Shown here: in pieces, positions 15,339-22,740 of the stretch
How positions within the stretch are numbered: the first letter of the stretch is position 1
Layout of the letters: each line of letters begins with the position of its first letter
Made by a program: the position numbers and the translations under genes
Notes under the pieces: model-generated
Seen by the model: the letters and a program-made list of their open reading frames with translations, nothing else
Databases searched by the model: none
What the model was told of the DNA's origin: nothing
From: an uncultured Lachnospiraceae bacterium
Lineage (GTDB): Bacteria > Bacillota > Clostridia > Lachnospirales > Lachnospiraceae
Reading direction: 5' to 3'
DNA: 22,740 nucleotides
Assembly (NCBI GenBank): GCA_946633495.1
Contig: CAMPAX010000012.1
Coordinates: 1-22,740, forward strand

Positions 15339-15347
15339 ATTCTACCA
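15339..15347 (-). promoter_or_regulatory. Predicted extended -10 promoter of the ABC operon
   Basis: Minus strand TGG-TAGAAT with no -35 match 16-18 bases upstream, only an A-run. The dyad at 15365-15385 covers the place where a -35 would be, suggesting activator dependence or repression. Confidence 0.4.
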
Positions 15348-15364
15348 TAAAACTGCACGGTTTT

Positions 15365-15385
15365 TTCGTGTTATTTCTACACGAA
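15365..15385. promoter_or_regulatory. Inverted repeat TTCGTGT-N7-ACACGAA between divergent promoters
   Basis: A perfect 7-bp dyad with a 7-base spacer. It overlaps or lies just upstream of the ABC -35 region and ends 17 bases before the -35 of the M23 gene. It is not a terminator, since no gene ends here. Probably a binding site for a dimeric regulator encoded elsewhere. Confidence 0.5.
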
Positions 15386-15401
15386 TTCATAAAAAAAGGG
15401 A

Positions 15402-15430
15402 TTTACATAAAGCGACATCTGTGGTAAGAT
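15402..15430 (+). promoter_or_regulatory. Predicted promoter of the M23 hydrolase gene
   Basis: -35 TTTACA (15402-15407), 17-base spacer, -10 TAAGAT (15425-15430). Close to the vegetative consensus. The predicted start near 15437 gives a leader of about 76 bases. Confidence 0.65.
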
Positions 15431-15435
15431 ACAAA

Positions 15436-15452
15436 TGTTACGAAAATGTTAC
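15436..15452 (+). promoter_or_regulatory. WalR (YycF)-type box TGTTAC-N5-TGTTAC
   Basis: Matches the published WalR consensus TGTWAH-N5-TGTWAH at every defined base, with spacer GAAAA. It begins six bases after the -10, at the predicted transcription start of a peptidoglycan hydrolase, the classic class of WalR target. Its position suggests repression from this promoter, or activation of a further downstream start. Confidence 0.6.
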
Positions 15453-15512
15453 ATTTTTAACATCTATTACGCAACTTGTGCATTCCCACGTTTTGATCAT
15501 AAGGAGGCAAAT

Positions 15513-16880
15513 ATGCGAAGATCAAAGAGGGTAATTACAGCATGTCTGGCAGCAACCCTGTTTGCAATACCGGCAGTACCGACGATCACACCTGACAGCA
15601 CTGCCATCGTGTATGCGGATGAACAGGATGAGATTGAAGAGATCAAGGAAAAGAACGAACAGAGAGAACGGGAGAAATCCGAGGTAGAAGAAACACTCGC
15701 GGATCTGAATATATCCGCCGATGAAGTCAGAGATACGATTTATGAGCTGGACAATCAGATTGGGGAATGCGAAGACCGGATCGCCGAGCTGACGTCCCAG
15801 AGAAATGCAGTTCAGGCAAAGGTATCCATCACAAAATCCGAACTTCAGATGGCCATGATCTCCAAGGAGAATCAGTATGACCGGATGATGGAACGTATCG
15901 CCTATTCCTACGAGAACGGTGAAGTCGGATATCTCAATGCCATGATGGCCATCGATGATTTCTCCAATGTTCTGAATCAGACGGAATATGTAGATCAGGT
16001 TTCCAGGTACGACCAGAGGCAGCTGACGGAACTGATCGAGCTGGCCAAAGAAGTTGAGCAGAAAGAAGCCCAGTTAAAGAAAGACCTGGAAGAGGTCGAG
16101 ACCCTGAAGGCCGAAGCCGAGGATGAACAGGCGGAATTGGAAGACCGTCAGGAAGCAAAGAAGGAAAAGCTCTCGGAATACTTAGTTCTGATCGACGATG
16201 CCGAAAGCGAGATCAGTCTGTATGACCGGTTGATCCAGGAAGGCGAGGATGAGATCGACCGTCTGGAGGAGGAATATCACCGGAAACAGGAAGAAGCCAA
16301 AGAAGCTGCAAGAAGAGCCGCAGAAGAGGCAGAAAGGAAGAAAAGAGAGGCTGAGGAAGCCGCAAGACAGAAAGAAGAGTCCGACGATTCCAGCTCCTCA
16401 AGCTCATCTTCCAGCTCATCCAGCTCCAGTTCGTCCAGTTCGAGTTCCTCAGAAAAATATCAGGAAGTAACCCCAACCTACAGTCAGACAGGCTGGGTAT
16501 GGCCGGTACCTTCCAGCCATCACATCACTTCCTATTTCGGAGGCAGAACCGCGCCTACAGCCGGCGCAACCACATACCATCGCGCCATTGATATCGGATG
16601 CTCCACCGGTGCCAGCATCGTTGCGATCGCCGGCGGAACGGTCATGTACAAGAGCTACAGCAGTGCCCGCGGTTACTTCATCCGCGTGGATCACGGAAAT
16701 GGTATCACTTCCCTTTACCAGCATCTCTCCGGCTATGCAGGATATGATGCAGGCGATCACGTAGATGCAGGTGATGTCATAGCATACGCAGGAAATACAG
16801 GTATCTCCGCAGGAACCCACCTCCATATCGAGATCTGGGAGGACGGAACACCGGTAAACCCGCTGAACTATATCGGATAA
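15513..16880 (+). CDS. Secreted PcsB-like coiled-coil / M23 peptidoglycan hydrolase
   Basis: Exported cell-wall endopeptidase, 455 residues. Signal peptide about 1-35 (basic MRRSKR, hydrophobic core, likely cut after VYA). A long coiled coil (about 38-288) of the PcsB/EnvC type includes a central stretch YSYENGEVGYLNAMMAIDDF. A run of 21 serines (293-313) links to the M23/LytM domain (about 328-455). Zinc ligands are His356 and Asp360 (HRAID) and His438 (HLHIE), with catalytic His404 and His436, so the enzyme should be active. The start is set by AAGGAGG six bases upstream; an in-frame upstream ATG at 15435 lies about at the transcription start and is not credible. Coiled coils of this family keep the hydrolase inactive until a membrane partner releases it. 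It is divergent from an ABC pair that is not FtsEX-like. Confidence 0.95.
   Translation: MRRSKRVITACLAATLFAIPAVPTITPDSTAIVYADEQDEIEEIKEKNEQREREKSEVEETLADLNISADEVRDTIYELDNQIGECEDRIAELTSQRNAVQAKVSITKSELQMAMISKENQYDRMMERIAYSYENGEVGYLNAMMAIDDFSNVLNQTEYVDQVSRYDQRQLTELIELAKEVEQKEAQLKKDLEEVETLKAEAEDEQAELEDRQEAKKEKLSEYLVLIDDAESEISLYDRLIQEGEDEIDRLEEEYHRKQEEAKEAARRAAEEAERKKREAEEAARQKEESDDSSSSSSSSSSSSSSSSSSSSSEKYQEVTPTYSQTGWVWPVPSSHHITSYFGGRTAPTAGATTYHRAIDIGCSTGASIVAIAGGTVMYKSYSSARGYFIRVDHGNGITSLYQHLSGYAGYDAGDHVDAGDVIAYAGNTGISAGTHLHIEIWEDGTPVNPLNYIG
16389..16451 (+). repeat. Polyserine linker, 21 codons
   Basis: Twenty-one consecutive serine codons use all six codon types (TCC, AGC, TCA, TCT, AGT, TCG), so it is not a simple slippage tract. 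It links the coiled coil to the peptidase domain. Confidence 0.95.
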
Positions 16881-16894
16881 ACCGGATATAAACC

Positions 16895-16948
16895 AACAAA
16901 GAGAAGGGGGACCGCAATACCACGATTGCGGTTCCTCTTCTCTTTGTT
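16895..16948. terminator. Strong bidirectional terminator between convergent genes
   Basis: A 24-bp stem (22 Watson-Crick pairs and two G-U pairs on the plus strand) closes a 6-base loop (ACCACG). The outer arms are A-rich on one side and T-rich on the other (AACAAAGAG / CTCTTTGTT), so either direction gives a GC-rich core followed by a U-rich run. It serves the M23 gene (plus) and the unrecognised membrane gene (minus). Confidence 0.9.
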
Positions 16949-16997
16949 AACAAAACTTCCATATGTGCCTGAACCTGTCATCCGGACTCTTTGGGTC

Positions 16998-17657
16998 TTA
17001 CTGTCTAACCTGACTTTGCCCCGCTTCCTGATTGATCTGGGTCTGCTCCCACATGGTTTTCATATACTCACGGTAATTCAGATTCTCCTGATTATGCCCG
17101 ATCCGTGCCAGAGGGCAGAGCTGGATAATGTAATTTACACTTTGTTCCACTAATGGCTCCTGATTCTTCAGGTATGGAATCTGCGTTGTCCCTCGTACCG
17201 TATCCACCACCCAGAAATTCATGGTGGTAAAATTGGTTTGGATCACCCTCTTATACATCAGAAGCACTTCCTGCACGGGGATGATGGCGGATATATCCGA
17301 TTTCGGTGCGAAGAAATTCTGAGATACCACCACCAGATCATTCTGGGCGATCAGATTTTTAAACATCCAGTCCGCCTGATTCAGTACCACCGGATTCTTC
17401 TTCAACGGCCTGCATTTCATGGGATGGGTGTACCGATAGATAAATATGATCGCCGGGATCAGAAACGGCAGAAGGAAGATCAGCATAATCGCAAACAGCA
17501 CATAATTTTCGATAAAAAATCCTATAATCCCCATCGCCAGAAGAATGCCTGAAAAGGTACAGAACAGGATCATTCCCGGTTTCTGTCTCTTTTTCACCAC
17601 TGCTATAACTTCCTGACTACCGACTGTGCTCGCATCATACGTACGTATGGCTGCCAT
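16998..17657 (-). CDS. Unrecognised two-TM membrane protein
   Basis: I do not recognise this 219-residue protein. A cytoplasmic N-terminus (1-28, basic KKRQK before the membrane) is followed by two membrane helices (about 29-47 and 52-74) and a soluble C-terminal domain. That domain has beta-type segments (DLVVVSQNFF, IIPVQEVLLMYKRVIQ, MNFWVVDTVRGTTQIPYL), a PH-like or small regulatory look that I cannot confirm. A region around 171-200 (VNYIIQLCPLARIGHNQENLNYREYMK) precedes a polar Gln-rich tail. GGGAGGAA precedes the ATG. It lies 120 bases after ridA on the same strand and ends at the bidirectional terminator. Function unknown. Confidence 0.8.
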   Translation of the reverse strand: MAAIRTYDASTVGSQEVIAVVKKRQKPGMILFCTFSGILLAMGIIGFFIENYVLFAIMLIFLLPFLIPAIIFIYRYTHPMKCRPLKKNPVVLNQADWMFKNLIAQNDLVVVSQNFFAPKSDISAIIPVQEVLLMYKRVIQTNFTTMNFWVVDTVRGTTQIPYLKNQEPLVEQSVNYIIQLCPLARIGHNQENLNYREYMKTMWEQTQINQEAGQSQVRQ

Positions 17658-17714
17658 TTCTCTTCCTCCCTTTTTGTAAAGCCGTCCTTATTCTGCTTTA
17701 TTCTTCATTCATCT

Positions 17715-17747
17715 GCTGTCTCCTGTGAAAACCGGATCACAGGCAGC
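17715..17747 (-). terminator. Hairpin downstream of ridA
   Basis: The stem GCTG-(TCT bulge)-CCTGTGA with TCACAGG-CAGC lies 31 bases past the ridA stop. No U-tract follows on the minus strand, so it may be a weak terminator, an mRNA-stabilising 3' end or nothing. Confidence 0.3.
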
Positions 17748-17777
17748 TGACTGACATGCTTTCCCAGGTCCCGGCTG

Positions 17778-18155
17778 TCAGATCTCAGCGACAGCTTCCA
17801 CCTCGATCAGTACATCCTTCGGCAGGCGAGCCACCTCAACACAGCTTCTTGCGGGGAAATCGGATGTGAAATACGTTGCATAGATCTCATTCACCTTTGC
17901 AAAGTCATCCATATTTTTGATAAATACTACCGTCTTTACCACCTGCGGCAGGCTGCTGCCCGCTGCGGTAAGCAGTGCGGAAAGGTTCTCAAAGGCTTGT
18001 TTTGCCTGAGCCTCGATACCACCCTCCACCAACGTGTTGGTTGCCGGATCGATGGGGATCATGCCTGATGTAAATACAAGATTCCCGACCTTTACTGCCT
18101 GAGAATACGGTCCGATGGCTGCCGGTGCTTTGGGGGTTGATACAATGTCTTTCAT
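17778..18155 (-). CDS. ridA: RidA family enamine/imine deaminase
   Basis: Small cytoplasmic enzyme (125 residues, normal) that hydrolyses reactive 2-aminoacrylate and related enamines made by PLP enzymes. The family pattern is complete: IGPYSQAVKVGNLVFTSGMIPIDP (14-37), AFENLSALLTAAGSSLPQVVKTVVFIKNM (54-82), Arg103 in PARSCVEVARLPKD (the substrate-binding arginine) and Glu120 in IEVEAVA (catalytic glutamate). It forms trimers in the known family. GAGGAG lies before the start. It follows cvfB by 91 bases. The context does not tie it to a specific amino-acid pathway. Confidence 0.95.
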   Translation of the reverse strand: MKDIVSTPKAPAAIGPYSQAVKVGNLVFTSGMIPIDPATNTLVEGGIEAQAKQAFENLSALLTAAGSSLPQVVKTVVFIKNMDDFAKVNEIYATYFTSDFPARSCVEVARLPKDVLIEVEAVAEI

Positions 18156-18172
18156 GTTTTTCTCCTCGCTTT

Positions 18173-18202
18173 TTCCTACTTATTCCTACTCGTTCTTACT
18201 TT
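18173..18202. repeat. 10-bp tandem repeat in the ridA leader
   Basis: Three units of 10 bases (TTCCTACTTA, TTCCTACTCG, TTCTTACTTT) lie just upstream of the ridA ribosome binding site. The period equals that of the repeat at 6835-6904 although the sequence differs. Confidence 0.6.
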
Positions 18203-18246
18203 TTTGATTCCGTGAACATATACGGATTGATTCCTGTCTCACTCTC

Positions 18247-19095
18247 TTATTCGGATCGATTCTGATCCTGCTTTATGATCAGCTCGATGGATTCCTCCAG
18301 GATCTTCACCCTTCCTTCTTTCAACAGCCGGCCCACCGCACGTTTAAATGCATTTTTACTGAGGCCGAACTCGGCTTTGATCCGCTCCGGATCCGCTTTA
18401 TCGGTGAAGGGCAGAGTTCCTCCATAGCTTCGGATCACATCCGCCACCATTTCCGCATCTTCCTTCATCTGCCGGGGAATGGCGTCCCGAAGTGCCAGAT
18501 CCAGCTTTCCGTCCGGACGAACGGATACGATCCGGACCTCTACAGGGTCTCCCACATTGATCCGGTCATAAAGCTCGCTGGCATGGATCAGGCCGCTGTA
18601 CTGCATTTCCACAGCCACCAGAGCCCCGAAGCCCGGCCGTACCTGATATACCACTCCTTTTGCATGATCGCCCTTCCGAAAATGATGTTCTGTGGACAAA
18701 TGATCGTACAACCGCATGGAAGCAGCCAGCCGCCCGGTCTTATCCACGTACATTCGAACCGGATAACTTTTTCCTTTCTGAACCTTTACCGTCTGCTCCT
18801 TGAACGGCAGGAAAAGATCCCGTTCCAGACCGCAGTCCAGAAATGCTCCGATGCCTGTCACATCCTTCACGGTAAGGCATCCGATCTTTCCGCAGGTGAT
18901 GACCGGTTTTGCTGTAGTGGCGATCAGCCGATCATCCGAATCCCGGTATACAAAACATGTGACGGCGTCTCCGACCTTCGCATCCTTCGGCACCTGTTTT
19001 CTCGGCAGAAGAATATCTTCCTCTCCGTCGGAAAGATACGCCCCAAACTCCTTGAAGCGGTCAATCTTCAGTTCATTCCATGTTCCGATTATCAT
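18247..19095 (-). CDS. cvfB: CvfB-type S1 RNA-binding protein
   Basis: Protein of 282 residues with the CvfB/YitL layout: three S1-like OB folds (about 4-62, 67-129 and 143-203; the third has GFGALVAVEMQYSGLIHASEL) and a C-terminal winged helix (about 214-275, FGLSKNAFKRAVGRLLKEGRVKI). Family members bind RNA in the cytoplasm; in Staphylococcus CvfB affects virulence gene expression. AAGGA precedes the ATG. It lies 72 bases after the EAL gene and 91 before ridA, so co-transcription is possible. The symbol follows the family, not a demonstrated role here. Confidence 0.93.
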   Translation of the reverse strand: MIIGTWNELKIDRFKEFGAYLSDGEEDILLPRKQVPKDAKVGDAVTCFVYRDSDDRLIATTAKPVITCGKIGCLTVKDVTGIGAFLDCGLERDLFLPFKEQTVKVQKGKSYPVRMYVDKTGRLAASMRLYDHLSTEHHFRKGDHAKGVVYQVRPGFGALVAVEMQYSGLIHASELYDRINVGDPVEVRIVSVRPDGKLDLALRDAIPRQMKEDAEMVADVIRSYGGTLPFTDKADPERIKAEFGLSKNAFKRAVGRLLKEGRVKILEESIELIIKQDQNRSE

Positions 19096-19167
19096 CCTGG
19101 TCCTTAGTTCCTCGTTATTCTGTATTTTTTACCATGATCTCTTCCAACAATCCTTTGCAGATCACTG

Positions 19168-22100
19168 CTACCACAGAATCTCCTGCAGCGTACGCTCATA
19201 CAGATTCTCATCCGTGATCCCGTCATCCATTCGGTGATGGATCGCCGTTCTGAGGCGAAGGGTCACTGGATTCCCGTCAACCTGTTTGATCCCATCGAGA
19301 CGGGATTCGATCCGTTCCGCCAGATCCTCCAGTTCCTCTTTCGTATCGGCATAAGTAATGATCGCAAAGATGGATTCCTTCGTCCTTGCCACGGCACAGG
19401 TCCGTCCTGTAACCATAGTGATCGCTTCCCCTAAATTCTGCAGGACACGGTTTCCGAAATCCTCTCCATATGCAGAAACGATCCTTGCATGCTTGCTGTT
19501 CCGAAGCAGGATCAGCCCATAACCGCGATGATTGTCATTGAAATGGATGGCATAATCGATCATCGCCTCCACGAAGGAATGTGCATTCATAAGTCCCGTA
19601 GCCGGATCAAGATTTGAAGATCCAACGTTGGCACGTATTCTTTTTGCGACCTCTTCCCGGTCCATAAAATAACCCATAAGACCGATGATCTTCCCATTTT
19701 CATAGATTGGCATCTTATTGCAGATGATCTCACGGATCACGCCTCTTGCGATGCATTGTCCGACCCCGTCCTGGATGTGTGTTCCCTTTAGAAGCACTTC
19801 CCATTCGTCTGCCTGGAAATTCTTGTCATCCACATGCCAGCGCATCTCCTCATCCGTTTTTCCTAAAAGTTCTTCCACGGAATCGATTCCGAAATAATCC
19901 AAAAATGCCTGACTGACACCACGGAATTTTCGTTCTTTATCCTTCCAGAACACTTTCAGCGACGAATTCCAAACCACATTTTCCCATAGCTTTGCATATT
20001 CGGCGCGCCTTTCCGCATCCGGATCCTGAGTGCCCTCCTTACGAAGAATACCGGTATTCTCCTTCTCCATGCCGATGACTGTCATCTGATAGGGGCGGAC
20101 ACAGTACAGGAACTCATCTCCGTCCGTACCCGGTACCAGCAGGATATTGATCTCTTTTCGCTGATATTCACCGTCGGACTGTTTGAAGCGGAACACCTCG
20201 GAGATATAACCCTTTCCCGTAGCCTCCACACGCTTGCGAACAGACGGAAAATCCGTGAAACGCAGATATTTCGTCTTCTCCGTCGGGAATAGCACCGTAT
20301 TCATAAACCGTTCCCGCACCTCGGATATAGAATGTGTCTCCGCCATCTGCTTATCCACATATTTAAAGCTTCCCAGAAGCGGCCGCATTTTCTCTTCCGA
20401 AAGGACACAGAGATATACTTCTTCATAAAGCTGGTTTATCTCACGGAGTTTTGCATCCAGCCGTTCGATCTCGCCCGCATTCGGATCCATCGTCAGATTG
20501 AAGATGGATCCTTTGATGATATGGTGTCCCCCGCACTCCGCCAGCGCCTGCCCCCGGAAGCAGAGATAATTCCCATTGTGTGTATAATAAAATGTTTCCA
20601 TTCTTCCGGACTGCTCGATAACCTTTGCAAATTCGCGGTATTTCGAATGAAGTACCGAAGGCTTTCGATAGATTCTTTCATCGATCTCATCCAGATTCAT
20701 ATTCAGGTTCTGTCCAAGGTAGAAGATCTGTTCCCGATATGCACGGTTCATAAAGAGGGTACGGAAATGCTCTCCGTCATCCTCTACGATCTCCAGCGGT
20801 GTATCCGTAACACGGACGTTGAAGCCGGCAACATCATAGAAATGTCTCCATCTCCGCCGTTCCACCAGCACATTTTTCTCCGACAGATGTGCAAACATAT
20901 CTTCGATCGGTTCCGGGCGCCCATAGAAATACCCCTGCAGACGGCCACAGCCGATCTCCTTCAGGAAATTCACCTGTTCCAGCGTCTCGACACCCTCGGC
21001 AAGAGTCCGGATCCCGATGTCCTTCGCCATGGTAACAGCCGAACGCATGATATCACGGGATTTTTCCGTGAAAGGCGTGAGAAAACGCATATCCAGCTTC
21101 AGCATATCGAACTGATAGTCCTTCAGCAGTGTCAGTGAAGAATAACCGCTTCCGAAATCGTCCATCCATATCTCATAACCCGCTTTTCGGAAACTGTTGA
21201 TCACGTCGCGCATCAGATTTTCATCCGAGGCGATCATACTTTCGGTGATCTCGATATGAATGTAATCCCTTGGAATATCATATTTTTTAACGGCCTCTTC
21301 CACTACCTCCAGCATGTCCTTCATGATAAAGTCCAGACGTGAGAAATTCACGGATACCGGAACCATGGGCAGACCGACGTCCATACGTTCACGGATACAG
21401 CGGCAGACCTTGTCAACCACGTAGCAATCCAGCTTTGTGATTTCCCGCTCTGTCTCAAGGATCTCGATAAACTTGCCCGGAAGCAGGAAACCGATCTCCG
21501 GATCATCCCAGCGGACCAGTGATTCCATACCGCAGAGTTCACCGGTAAGGGCACGGATCACCGGCTGGAAGAAAAGCTTGATCCAGTCATTTGCGATCGC
21601 TTCATCCACCTTGCGGAGCACGTACTCCCGGGTGGTGATATCCTCTGCCAGCTTCTCGGAATACTCAACGATATCGGATTTACTGTTATATTTTATATAA
21701 TCACAGGCTACCTTTGCCAAAGAGATGGCAGCCTCCACATCCATGTCCGGATTCGAGACCATACGGTAGATTCCGATCTTGCCGGTTACGTTATTGCTGA
21801 TCCCGTAACTCTCCATGAATTGCTTTTCGATGACTTCGGCCCGATCCAGGATTCCTTCCTGCTTTGCGAAAACCACAAAATGATCGTCTCCCAGTCTTGC
21901 CACAAAGGAGTCGCTGAAAACGTCCCTCAGAATATCCGCAATGGTCTGCAGGCATCTGTCCCCCTCTGACACTCCGCGGTTGATATTCAGAAGCTTGAAA
22001 TTCACCAGATTCAGATACAGGATGGAATAGTCCGTAAGCTCCATGCCCTCTGCACGACGGATCATGCCGGAGACATAGCTTCCGAATTCATTTCTCCCAT

Positions 22101-22527
22101 ACAGACCCGTGACCGGATCCAGATCCGTTCCGGTCAATTCAAACTCGCGGGACACAACAAACACATAAAAAATGTCCCCTTCCTCCGGATCGGACACAAA
22201 GGTCCAATGATCCTCGATCAGACGGACATTTCCTTTTTTCGTGCGTATATTGAATATAATATGGCCGGAACGATTCTGCGCTCCGGATACCTGCAGTTCA
22301 ATCTCTTTCCTGACCGACGCAAGCTGCCCCGCATCCACGATCCCATCGAAACTATTGCCAACATATTCCGCAAATTCCTGATAATCGACACACTCAAAAA
22401 GGCGCACCATATTCTGGTTCGCGAACAGAAGCTCATGTCCTTCGGATGCACGGTAAGCAAAAGCCCCACCGGACATTCTCTCCGTAAACTGCTCAGTCAG
22501 ATTGTGACGGATTTCCTCCTGATCCAT
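19168..22527 (-). CDS. Multidomain PAS/GGDEF/EAL protein, probable c-di-GMP phosphodiesterase
   Basis: Soluble signalling protein of 1119 residues, no membrane segment. Order: PAS-like (about 15-130), GGDEF-like (about 136-290), EAL (about 300-550), a PAS-like region (565-680), a second one (about 690-815), a clear PAS (about 848-958) and a second GGDEF-like domain (about 970-1119). The EAL domain keeps the metal and catalytic set: Glu335 (as ESL), Asn394, Glu426, Asp456-Asp457, Lys477, Glu511 and Gln531. The first GGDEF reads LGDDH, and the second has lost the motif (RTKESIF). Hydrolysis of c-di-GMP without synthesis is therefore the likely activity. The start at 22527 follows a GGGGGG-rich ribosome site and a strong promoter at 22637-22666; a longer in-frame start at 22722 lies upstream of that promoter and is rejected. 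It may share a transcript with cvfB. Confidence 0.93.
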   Translation of the reverse strand: MDQEEIRHNLTEQFTERMSGGAFAYRASEGHELLFANQNMVRLFECVDYQEFAEYVGNSFDGIVDAGQLASVRKEIELQVSGAQNRSGHIIFNIRTKKGNVRLIEDHWTFVSDPEEGDIFYVFVVSREFELTGTDLDPVTGLYGRNEFGSYVSGMIRRAEGMELTDYSILYLNLVNFKLLNINRGVSEGDRCLQTIADILRDVFSDSFVARLGDDHFVVFAKQEGILDRAEVIEKQFMESYGISNNVTGKIGIYRMVSNPDMDVEAAISLAKVACDYIKYNSKSDIVEYSEKLAEDITTREYVLRKVDEAIANDWIKLFFQPVIRALTGELCGMESLVRWDDPEIGFLLPGKFIEILETEREITKLDCYVVDKVCRCIRERMDVGLPMVPVSVNFSRLDFIMKDMLEVVEEAVKKYDIPRDYIHIEITESMIASDENLMRDVINSFRKAGYEIWMDDFGSGYSSLTLLKDYQFDMLKLDMRFLTPFTEKSRDIMRSAVTMAKDIGIRTLAEGVETLEQVNFLKEIGCGRLQGYFYGRPEPIEDMFAHLSEKNVLVERRRWRHFYDVAGFNVRVTDTPLEIVEDDGEHFRTLFMNRAYREQIFYLGQNLNMNLDEIDERIYRKPSVLHSKYREFAKVIEQSGRMETFYYTHNGNYLCFRGQALAECGGHHIIKGSIFNLTMDPNAGEIERLDAKLREINQLYEEVYLCVLSEEKMRPLLGSFKYVDKQMAETHSISEVRERFMNTVLFPTEKTKYLRFTDFPSVRKRVEATGKGYISEVFRFKQSDGEYQRKEINILLVPGTDGDEFLYCVRPYQMTVIGMEKENTGILRKEGTQDPDAERRAEYAKLWENVVWNSSLKVFWKDKERKFRGVSQAFLDYFGIDSVEELLGKTDEEMRWHVDDKNFQADEWEVLLKGTHIQDGVGQCIARGVIREIICNKMPIYENGKIIGLMGYFMDREEVAKRIRANVGSSNLDPATGLMNAHSFVEAMIDYAIHFNDNHRGYGLILLRNSKHARIVSAYGEDFGNRVLQNLGEAITMVTGRTCAVARTKESIFAIITYADTKEELEDLAERIESRLDGIKQVDGNPVTLRLRTAIHHRMDDGITDENLYERTLQEILW

Positions 22528-22636
22528 AACGAGCACCCCCCTCACTATATAACAAATACTCGCTTCTCCGGATGCCGGCTGCATTCCTGCATCACAGGTT
22601 ATTTCCGTGATACAAAAATCTACCCCTAATCGCTTA

Positions 22637-22666
22637 ATTATACCATACCTTATGAGGGTGTGTCTA
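22637..22666 (-). promoter_or_regulatory. Predicted promoter of the EAL gene
   Basis: Minus strand -35 TAGACA (22661-22666), 18-base spacer, extended -10 TGG-TATAAT (-10 at 22637-22642). One mismatch from the vegetative -35 and a perfect -10. The predicted leader is about 100 bases. The remaining bases to the window end are AT-rich and hold no gene that I can see. Confidence 0.7.
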
Positions 22667-22740
22667 TCCGATCCCCATAAAAAAAAGAGAATCCAAAATG
22701 TTTTCAAAAAAAGTACTTGCATTTTGAATTACTCTAATAT

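Noticed and set aside
15435..15512. 26-residue extension of the M23 hydrolase
   Set aside because: The upstream ATG falls on the predicted transcription start and WalR-type box; AAGGAGG and a proper signal peptide support the start at 15513.
12804..16880. An FtsEX-PcsB style module from the ABC pair and the M23 protein
   Set aside because: The permease has about 12 helices and no FtsX-like large loop, the ATPase has a relaxed signature unlike FtsE, and the genes are divergent.
18205..18232. Small hairpin ATCCGT...ACGGAT between cvfB and ridA
   Set aside because: Only 5-6 pairs and no U-tract on the transcribed strand; too weak to call a terminator.
22528..22722. 65-residue N-terminal extension of the EAL protein from an upstream ATG
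   Set aside because: A near-consensus promoter (22637-22666) lies inside the extension, the extension has no ribosome site, and the PAS region starts right after the ATG at 22527.
22690..22740. Plus-strand promoter at the right edge (TTGCAT, TAATAT)
   Set aside because: The spacer between the two elements is only 12 bases and the downstream gene is outside the window.

Overview
The window looks like chromosomal DNA from a Gram-positive Clostridia member, most likely Lachnospiraceae. This is inferred from the gene families, AGGAGG-type ribosome binding sites, moderate GC, extended -10 promoters, lipoprotein signal peptides and a perfect WalR-type box. I see no mobile element, tRNA, rRNA or CRISPR array. 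No gene-free stretch exceeds 300 bases. Almost every gene serves the cell envelope or signalling.

Region 1 (1-3863, minus strand): an operon running ppk1 (polyphosphate kinase) -> orphan membrane sensor histidine kinase -> start of a lipoprotein cut by the window edge. Region 2 (3901-9789, minus strand): a TetR regulator, a 12-TM MmpL/RND-type exporter, and a 946-residue lipoprotein, closed by a hairpin terminator. The lipoprotein carries two matched arrays of xxxLxxG heptads (21 and 20 repeats) around a central domain with a Gly-Tyr-Gly tract. This is the most interesting system here. It looks like a split version of the MmpL-plus-coiled-coil (YhgE/Pip-like) export machines, with the coiled-coil part supplied as a separate lipid-anchored stalk. 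The tetR and mmpL leaders share a hairpin-forming element that runs into both ribosome binding sites, and the exporter-lipoprotein gap holds a strict 10-bp tandem repeat.

Region 3 (9790-12777): promoters diverging from tetR drive a plus-strand set of a LemA-like membrane protein, an OmpR-family response regulator and a histidine kinase, the last two overlapping by ATGA. Region 4 (12804-15261, minus strand): an ABC ATPase and a large polytopic permease. Region 5 (15262-16948): diverging from the ABC pair is a secreted PcsB-like coiled-coil/M23 peptidoglycan hydrolase. A perfect TGTWAH-N5-TGTWAH box lies at its predicted transcription start, and a strong bidirectional terminator follows it. Region 6 (16998-22740, minus strand): a multidomain PAS/GGDEF/EAL protein (probable c-di-GMP phosphodiesterase), a CvfB-type S1 RNA-binding protein, RidA, and an unrecognised two-TM protein.

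Functions come from reading translated sequence by eye. Promoters, operators and RNA folds are pattern-based predictions.
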